Part shown: in pieces, positions 56,986-64,000 of the stretch
Layout of the letters: each line of letters starts with the position of its first letter
Position numbering within the stretch: position 1 is the stretch's first letter
Assembly: GCA_963921795.1 (NCBI GenBank)
Contig: OY997659.1
Coordinates: 55,107,872-55,171,871, forward strand
Length of the DNA: 64,000 nucleotides
Source of the DNA: Nannobrachium achirus
Lineage: Eukaryota > Chordata > Actinopteri > Myctophiformes > Myctophidae
Direction of reading: 5' to 3'
Program-made: the position numbers and the translations under genes
Notes under the pieces: model-generated
Seen by the model: the letters and a program-made list of their open reading frames with translations, nothing else
What the model was told of the DNA's origin: nothing
Database searches by the model: none

Positions 56986-58656
56986 GTGTAAAAACCTAGA
57001 TTTGATATGGTCAAGTGATGCACTGTGCAGTCTCCAATAATTGAATGTGAAATTGTTTATTCCTGTTTGTTTGATGTCTGGTTCTTTTTGATAAGACACG
57101 AAAATAAAGTAATCCATTCATTCATTCATTCATTCATTCATTCATTCATTCATAATGTAGGATGTAGGATTATTTTTAAATAATGTGTCAATTATCTAAT
57201 GTAATCCTGGGTGCTATCTCTGCCAGCTTGGGGAGACAACGGACTGACCTCATGCTTCCTTCTATGCATGAGGAGACCAAGCCAGTAAACACTCACATTT
57301 TAATTTATCATTTGCCACCAGAGCTCTGCAGTAGGAAGAAATTGTATTTAAGTCACAGTTTGAAAATATAGACATACTCTGTTATTTGTATTTAAGGATC
57401 CTCAGTTTAATGCATCAGGTCTCAGGTCTCTGGATAGGCTTTGTCTTTTTACCAGTTTGGTGTTGCTTTCGCTTGTAAGTGATCATGAAATATATACACG
57501 TTTTGCTGAATTGAAGGTCATATATTTGGAATTTGACGATTTGTAAGCTCACAATGCGATGTGTTGTGAGTTTCATACAAGTACGTTTATTGACATCATT
57601 TTACATAAACAACACCTTTGAAACAGTCTGAGCTGACATTGAAAGACAGAAAGCTGCTTTCCTTGAAGGCTGCAGTTGCTCAATAAAACCAGCAGGTGTC
57701 ATCAGAAAACCATTTCATAGACTGATAGAGACTTACTGTAGATAAACAAGGGTGTGTGTGTGTGTGTCACTGGCGCCTATTCAATAGAGCCAAGTGGAGC
57801 AATGGCTCCCCCTATTTGCCAGTCGGGGGAGCCCGGCTCCCCCTCCCTGCTTTTATTTATTCACGATCATATAATCACAAAAAGAAGAACGTCAGAAATT
57901 CGCCTTGTTTGACCCTTTGAAGCACCCATAGCATGGCTTCTAAGTTCTAAACCAATCACAGCGAATGGGGGGCGGGAGGTATAGGTCTACTGTGTTATAT
58001 GCCAAGCCTGTGCCTTTAAGGGGGCGGGCTTAGGAGCAGTACGGGATGACGTTGACGCTGTGTTTTGAGACCGGCGCGGAAGTGAATGTGCGGTGTGATG
58101 CTGGGGAGAATATATTAGTGAGAAGTTAAGTTAATACAAGTGGATTAATAGTGAAAACATGACGTTTATGCTGTATGTTCCTGCCTGGCCCTGGAAGAAA
58201 TAAATCATCGTTATCTACACAGAAGTTGTATGGACTGTTTGAATAAGTTACCACATGACACGAGCCAAGTTATTGCTACAAACAGTGGAAAAGGTAACAA
58301 CTGGTTTCTCAACCAATCAGTGACTGTCTGAACCTCGGCTGACAGAGCGCTGCACAACAACAAACATGGCATGCATGGCTTTATCTAAATAACAGAATGA
58401 AACAGTTGTTTCACAGTGGAATATGCTACCTGGGGTTAACTACAGACATCCATAGGACATGTGGATAGCTTTTACATTTACCATACGTGAACTAAACTTT
58501 TTGACGCTGGATGACATGGCACGTTGTGTTGTGTGCCTCCAAGGAACTTTCTTCTGGGCACCTCAATATAAAATTGGATATTTTCTTGTCATTTTCTCAA
58601 GGTAAGACATGGCTTTATTTAACTAACTGTTCACTGTGGAGCCTCTTCTCTCCTCC

Positions 58657-58658
<2 letters not shown>
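56986..58658. other. Repeats and a promoter-like stretch, no confirmed gene
   Basis: (ATTC)n at 57111-57151; a direct repeat of 35870-35965 at 57205-57300; a degenerate hairpin copy at 57540-57575. At 57990-58200 there is GC-rich sequence with GGGGCGGGC, a TGACGTTGACG block, and a short frame MTFMLYVPAWPWKK followed by AATAAA. None can be called a gene. Confidence 0.4.

Positions 58659-58741
<83 letters not shown>
58659..58741. repeat. (TG)n microsatellite
   Basis: About 80 bp of TG, ending in GTGAGTGCGTGCGTG variants. Confidence 0.95.
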
Positions 58742-58742
<1 letters not shown>

Positions 58743-58963
58743 TGAGTGCGTGCGTGCGTGTGATGAGATGCTTGCTTGCTTGTAAATATTGGTAGCTGCT
58801 GGTTGCAGATCTGTGGTCATGGTTGTGCACTTGTGGTCAGTGTGGTTGTGTTGTGTTGTGTGTTGGCTTGTTGGGTGCCCCGCGGACCGCAGGGCCGTCT
58901 TTAGAACCGCAAATATCCGATTTTTCGCGGCGCCGTGTGTGTGTGTGTGTGTTAGCCTAATCC

Positions 58964-59392
58964 AAGCACAACCCTAATTAGTTTGTTCTGGGCTGTTTGG
59001 AGCTTTAACTTTAAGGCAGCTGGGGCGTCGCGATACCAGACAAGGACTCCGTAATCAATGAGGGGCCCAATAAGAGCACCTCCTAGTGTCTTTCGGTATT
59101 TAATATTGATCACCGGGGCAACCCTTTGCAAGAAACAAATTTGTTGGTTGACTTTATTGATTACCTTGGTAGTCATTTTTTCACTGGATAGGTTAGCCTC
59201 CAGGATGCAACCCAGGTAGCAGATGTGTTTTTTTCTTGTTATCACAGTGTCACCTACTTTAATTGTGAAGTTCTCAACTAGGCTAAGTTTCTGACTAGAT
59301 CCAAAGAGGATACATTCAGTTTTACTTAGGTGAATTGAGAGTCTGTTGTCATTAATATTAATATTGATACAGTTAGACTGATGATAGTTCAT
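58964..59392 (-). pseudogene. LINE fragment (after the polymerase core)
   Basis: Minus strand, about 140 codons: LSIHLSKTECILFGSSQKL, CYLGCILEANLSS, then LIDYGVLVWYRDAPAALK and QNKLIRVVLGLG. This is the region downstream of YADD in the family seen at 52440-52954. Both ends are cut. Its 5' edge merges with a 55-bp tandem repeat. Confidence 0.72.
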
Positions 59393-59528
59393 GGTTTATC
59401 TATGATCATAGATTAATATTGATACAGTTAGACTGATGATAGTTCATGGTTTATCTATGATCATAGATTAATATTGATACAGTTAGACTGATGATAGGTT
59501 GTGGTTTATCTATGATCATAGATTAATA
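59353..59528. repeat. 55-bp tandem repeat, left part
   Basis: About three units of ATTAATATTGATACAGTTAG plus ACTGATGATAGTTCATGG and the perfect 16-bp palindrome ATCTATGATCATAGAT. It continues at 59978 after the Rex3-like LINE. Confidence 0.88.
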
Positions 59529-59977
59529 TAGTCATGAAGTGTGGGTCATGACCGAAAGTATAAGGTCTCGGGTACAAGCGGCCGAAATGAGTTTTCTCAG
59601 AAGGGTGGCTGGTATCTCCCTTAGAGATAGGGTGAGAAGTTCAATCACCCGAGAGAGACTTGGAGTAGAACCGCTGCTCCTTCACTTGGAAAGGAGTCAG
59701 CTTAGGTGGTTCGGGCATCTAGTACGGATGCCCCCCGAGCGCCTTCCTAGGAAGGTCCTCGATGCACGTCCCACTGGGAGGAGACCCCGTGGCAGACCAA
59801 AGACCAGATGGAGAGATTATATCTCCAGACTGGCCTGGGAACTTCTCGGTATACTCCCAGAGGGAGTGGAGGAAGTTGCGCAGGATAAGGAAATCTGGAG
59901 GTCTCAGTTGGAGCTGTTACCCCCGTGACCCGATTCCGGATAAGCGGTTGAAGATGGATGGATGGATGGATGGATAG
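59529..59977 (+). mobile_element. 5'-truncated Rex3-like (RTE) LINE
   Basis: About 130 open codons (59539-59928) hold RSRVQAAEMSFLRRVAG, SQLRWFGHLVRMPPERLP and RRPRGRPKTRWRDYISRLAW, the C-terminal end of fish Rex3/RTE ORFs. The 3' end GATTCCGGATAAGCGGTTGA with a (GATG)n tail is diagnostic for Rex3. It sits inside the 55-bp tandem repeat. The polymerase and endonuclease are absent. Confidence 0.85.
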
Positions 59978-60090
59978 ACTGATGATAGTTCATGGTTTAT
60001 CTATGATCATAGATTAATATTGATAGAGTTAGACTGATGATAGTTCATGGTTTATCTATGATCATAGATTAATATTGATACACATGTGAT
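59978..60090. repeat. 55-bp tandem repeat, right part
   Basis: About two further units after the Rex3-like insertion, each with the ATCTATGATCATAGAT palindrome. Confidence 0.88.
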
Positions 60091-60166
60091 GACCTTGTGT
60101 TGTCCTTGTTTACTGTAAATCACTCTGGATTAAGAGTCTGATAAAAGTGTGTGGTGAGACTAATAC

Positions 60167-60281
<115 letters not shown>

Positions 60282-60362
60282 CAACAGACAGACCTGTCAT
60301 GGGGAGCAGGCTGGTAGATAACCTCATCCCATTGGCTACTGTAAACGCCTCCCGTCCTAGCT

Positions 60363-60376
60363 GTTGCTATAGCAAC
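60363..60376. promoter_or_regulatory. X-box-like perfect palindrome
   Basis: GTTGCTATAGCAAC, with CCATTGG about 30 bp upstream (60330). Same arrangement of X-box and CCAAT-type box as at 40213. Confidence 0.4.
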
Positions 60377-61334
60377 ATGTCAGTTCAGTGTGTTGAAACC
60401 AAAGAGATTCTATAATCTTTGTTGAAACTGAGCTTACTTCCTGTTATGGTTCACAGGCGTGTATCAAAACAACATCCCGGTTCCAACAATGGAACAAGGG
60501 GGGAGCGCTTGTTTTGGGTGGAGATGACGGAGGCACGCCGGCGTTATATTATAGGGTTAGGGTTAACACAACGGACCAGGCCAACACAACGGAGCGCTCC
60601 CTACCTCCGGTTCAGCCAATCACAAGCTTCTACTGCTGGAAGCGGGATGTTGTTTTGATACACGCGGTTCACACTGCACTTCCTGTTCTGTGATGACAGG
60701 AAGCTGCTCTGACCACTTCCCTTTTCTTCCTCTGGGTTGGCAGTCTTCTTTTAAAACCTTAAATCACTCTGTTGAAAACAACTGCAGATCCACAAGCTCA
60801 CAACATGTTGTAACGTTGCACGTTATGAGCTTGTAGATCATCTTTTTTTGTTCTTGCTACTTTACTAACTCAATGCTCTGGCAGACACGAACAGTCAATG
60901 ACTTGCATCAAGTTATATTAGTTGTTCACATTGGACGTGTCTTATATTCAGTTGCAACTAAATGATTGATTCATAATTGCATCAACTGCATCATTATACC
61001 ATTGAAGGCCTACTTAAATGACAAGGCATGTAACACACACACACACACGCACACACACACGCACGCACGCACGCACGCACGCACGCAGAGAGATCGTGAG
61101 AGATGAGCTCATGACTCATACATCATACATAACATGCCAATGACCTGCTGCACATACAGTACCCCCTGTACCCCCTCCACCTGTATATGTTCCCCATTTT
61201 CAACTGTTTTTATTTTATTTTTGACACTTGCTTTGGCAATGTAAACGTATGTTTTCTCATGGCAATAAAGCTCCATTGAATTGACTGTAAATATTATATT
61301 ATGATTTTACATTTAATTCATTTGTTTTGCCTAT
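60377..61334. other. Repeat remnants, no gene
   Basis: An inverted pair CGTGTATCAAAACAACATCC / GGATGTTGTTTTGATACACG frames 60459-60664. A hairpin-motif copy is at 60787-60839, an ACGC/CA microsatellite at 61031-61090, and the retroelement 3' tail repeat at 61185-61283. Confidence 0.55.
60787..60839. repeat. Hairpin-motif copy
   Basis: GATCCACAAGCTCACAAC and its near-complement GTTATGAGCTTGTAGATC. Confidence 0.8.
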
Positions 61335-62636
61335 GAAGCAGGGACCCCTTAGCTGAGAGAGATGATGCAGGGACCCCTTAGCTGAGAGAGATGAAGCAGG
61401 GACCCCTTAGCTGAGAGAGAGATGAAGCAGGGACCCCTTAGCTGAGAGAGAGATGAATCAGGGACCCCTTAGCAGAGAGGGATGAAGCAGGGACCCCTTA
61501 GCTGAGAGATATGAAGCAGGGACCCCTTAGCTGAGAGAGAGATGAAGCAGGGACCCCTTAGCTGAGAGAGAGATGAAGCAGGGACCCCTTAGCTGAGAAA
61601 TATGAAGCAGGGACCCCTTAGCTGAGAGAGAGATGAAGCAGGGACCCCTTAGCTGAGAGAGAGATGAAGCAGGGACCCCTTAGCTGAGAGATATGAAGCA
61701 GGGACCCCTTAGCTGAGAGATATGATGCAGGGACCCCTTAGCTGAGAGAGATGATGCAGGGACCCCTTAGCTGAGAGAGATGAAACAGGGACCCCTCAGC
61801 TGAGAGAGAGATAAAGCAGGGACCCCTTAGCTGAGAGAGAGATGAAGTAGGGACCCCTTAGCTGAGAGATATGAAGCAGGGACCCCTTAGCTGAGAGAGA
61901 GATGAAGCAGGGACCCCTTAGCTGAGAGATATGAAGCAGGGACCCCTTAGCTGAGAGAGAGATGAAGCAGGGACCCCTTAGCTGAGAGAGATGAAGCAGG
62001 GACCCCTTAGCTGAGAGATATGAAGCAGGGACCCCTTAGCTGAGAGAGAGATGAAGCAGGGACCCCTTAGCTGAGAGAGAGATGAAGCAGGGACCCCTTA
62101 GCTGAGAGAGAGATGAATCAGGGACCCCTTAGCAGAGAGGGATGAAGCAGGGACCCCTTAGCTGAGAGATATGAAGCAGGGACCCCTTAGCTGAGAGAGA
62201 GATGAAGCAGGGACCCCTTAGCTGAGAGAGAGATGAAGCAGGGACCCCTTAGCTGAGAAATATGAAGCAGGGACCCCTTAGCTGAGAGAGAGATGAAGCA
62301 GGGACCCCTTAGCTGAGAGATATGAAGCAGGGACCCCTTAGCTGAGAGAGAGATGAAGCAGGGACCCCTTAGCTGAGAGAGATGAAGCAGGGACCCCTTA
62401 GCTGAGAGATATGAAGCAGGGACCCCTTAGCTGAGAGAGAGATGAAGCAGGGACCCCTTAGCTGAGAGAGAGATGAAGCAGGGACCCCTTAGCTGAGAGA
62501 GATGAAGCAGGGACCCCTTAGCTGAGAGATATGAAGCAGGGACCCCTTAGCTGAGAGAGAGATGAAGCAGGGACCCCTTAGCTGAGAGAGAGATGAAGCA
62601 GGGACCCCTTAGCTGAGAGATATGAATCAGGGACCA
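61335..62636. repeat. 31-bp minisatellite, about 1.3 kb
   Basis: More than 40 units of GAAGCAGGGACCCCTTAGCT plus GAGAGAGAGAT, with 29-bp variants ending GAGATAT. Positions 61441-61660 and 62101-62320 are the same run of variants, so the array holds a higher-order duplication with a 660-bp shift. The same unit forms the short array at 41049. Confidence 0.95.
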
Positions 62637-63430
62637 CCACTATCTGTTGGATGTTAATTGTGTATTTTTAGACATTTAGACTTTAAGTTTCAAACAATTG
62701 TTGCAAAACAATAATAAAACGGACACTGTCCATATCGTCACAGACAGTGGTGGAAAAAGTACTCAGATTCTTTACTCAAGTAAATGTATCAATACTGCAA
62801 AATAGAAATACGTTAGAAGCAAAAGTCTGGAATTCAAAATGTACATGAGTAAAATTATGAAAGTTTGCCAATCCAAATGTACTTAAAGTACCAAAAGTAA
62901 AAGTACAAAAGGTTTGAAAATAGCAGATTTATGAGCTTGTAGATCGGCTATTTTCAAACAGCCAAGGTATAAAATAGGGCTAAATTGGTTTATGTATTTT
63001 TTATAATATTATCTATCTATAAATGCGACAAATCTCTGTGAGTATGTGCCCCGCGTATCTCGAGAACCGTTCGTCCCACCGGCTTCAGATTCGGCACGCG
63101 CGTTCCCCGCCGCGGCGCGGAGTGCAGTGCCGGGCCTCGACCCGACCCGACGTGCGGTTTTCCGAAACCGTCGCAAAACGTTCGGAATCTCTTTATGCGG
63201 AGCTGATTGTTGACATCAGGCTGTTCCGGAGGAAATCGGCGCAAGCGCTGACTCATTCTGACATCACTTCATAAAAGGCTCTGACATCACGTACGCCACA
63301 TGAGTCAATGGGCATAAAGAGATCTCAATATATGGGCATAAAATGGACACAGACAGACAGATAACTCCATATATGGGCATACATGGACACAGGCAAACAC
63401 TTCATAAAAGGCTCTGACATCATGTACACC
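62637..63430. other. Dispersed repeats, no gene
   Basis: 62750-62960 is a copy of the AAAAGTACTCAGATTCTTTAC repeat, with a hairpin motif whose loop has collapsed (62912-62957). 63010-63140 is GC-rich (TATCTATAAATGCG, then CCCGCGTATCTCGAGAACCG), a type of dispersed fish repeat. 63260-63420 is the ATATATGGGCATA repeat again. Confidence 0.5.
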
Positions 63431-64000
63431 TAGGGGTGTAACGATACATTTTAAGAGCGATTCGATACATATCACGATACATGGTTGACGATGCGATACA
63501 TGGACGATATTGGTTCATTAATGGCGATACGATACGATTCGATTTAATTATTAATTATTAATTATTAAATAAATATGGATTATGGATAAAATCCATAACC
63601 AAAATAAGAGACACGAGCCAAAGGACAGTCCATAGATTGCTGTATTTTGAGAGAGCAGACAAGGAAGACAGACAGTGAGCTACCATCCGGGTGGCAGCTT
63701 TCTAAATCTCTCTCTCCCAAAATGGAAGTTTAACATGTATATAAAGAGTACAGTTATGACAGTATAAGATCGTGGGACTTATTGATTGGTTCCCAGATCA
63801 TAACAAGGAAGTAATGCCACGTAGTGTATATCATGATTACGTAGTCAGGGCAACCAAAGTTACTATGACCTGTAATCTATTTAGCCTGAACCCACAGTAT
63901 CCGACCAAAATGTGGTCTCTATACTGTAAGTTCAGTTCATATTATATATATTATATGGTCATATGAGCCTCATACACAAACCATGAATTATGTATCATAA
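63431..64000. mobile_element. Left end of a hAT-like element, cut by the window
   Basis: Starts TAGGGGTGTAACGATACA and has repeated CGATACAT/ACGATACGAT subterminal blocks, typical of a fish hAT end. The other end is outside the window, so the target duplication cannot be tested. Confidence 0.55.

Noticed and set aside
61335..62636. CRISPR-like array
   Set aside because: Units are directly adjacent without unique spacers, in a fish genome; it is a minisatellite.

Overview
The window is eukaryotic and most likely from a ray-finned (teleost) fish. It is almost entirely repeats: L2, CR1/Rex1-like and RTE/Rex3-like LINE sequence, a hAT transposon with a BED-finger transposase, Tc1/mariner debris, many MITEs with TTAA or 8-bp target duplications, a tRNA-derived SINE, long CA/TG microsatellites and several minisatellites. 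The only host protein-coding exons I can support are two exons of a minus-strand gene with a pyrin (PYD) domain, at 12111-12375 and 6048-6125, joined in phase across a ~6 kb repeat-filled intron. The species cannot be named from sequence alone.

Layout. 0.5-5.8 kb is a large imperfect palindrome whose right arm holds a TTAA-flanked MITE that the left arm lacks. 6.0-13 kb is the PYD locus with nested TIR elements in its intron. 13.6-14.6 kb is a TIR element. 14,662-21,334 is a complete, very young LTR retroelement: two 2,234-bp LTRs with no difference I could see, 5-bp target duplications CCACC, a primer-binding site matching tRNA-Asn, and a polypurine tract. It has no gag, pol or env that I can recognise. 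It keeps one 431-codon ORF that runs from the internal region about 400 bp into the 3' LTR, behind its own TATA box. 21.4-23.9 kb is a 20-bp minisatellite split by a 5'-truncated L2 LINE. 24,493-31,499 is a 7-kb hAT transposon with perfect 8-bp duplications; inside it is a 45-bp minisatellite, and inside that a full-length LINE with a 943-codon ORF. 32.0-34.2 kb is a mariner pseudogene split by two MITEs that share a TTAA. 36.5-39.9 kb and 53.7-57.0 kb are arms of a large inverted duplication; one arm carries a 594-bp foldback element and the other preserves the empty site. The stretch between the arms, and the end of the window, hold minisatellites, LINE fragments, further MITEs and a 31-bp minisatellite array of 1.3 kb.

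A short hairpin family (about 13 full or partial copies of a motif built on GATCTACAAGCTCACAA and its reverse complement) is scattered through 13-63 kb in different contexts. Apart from the PYD gene the coding sequences belong to transposable elements, so the genes do not form a pathway; their relationship is nesting. The order of insertion can be read at several loci because target duplications and empty sites survive.
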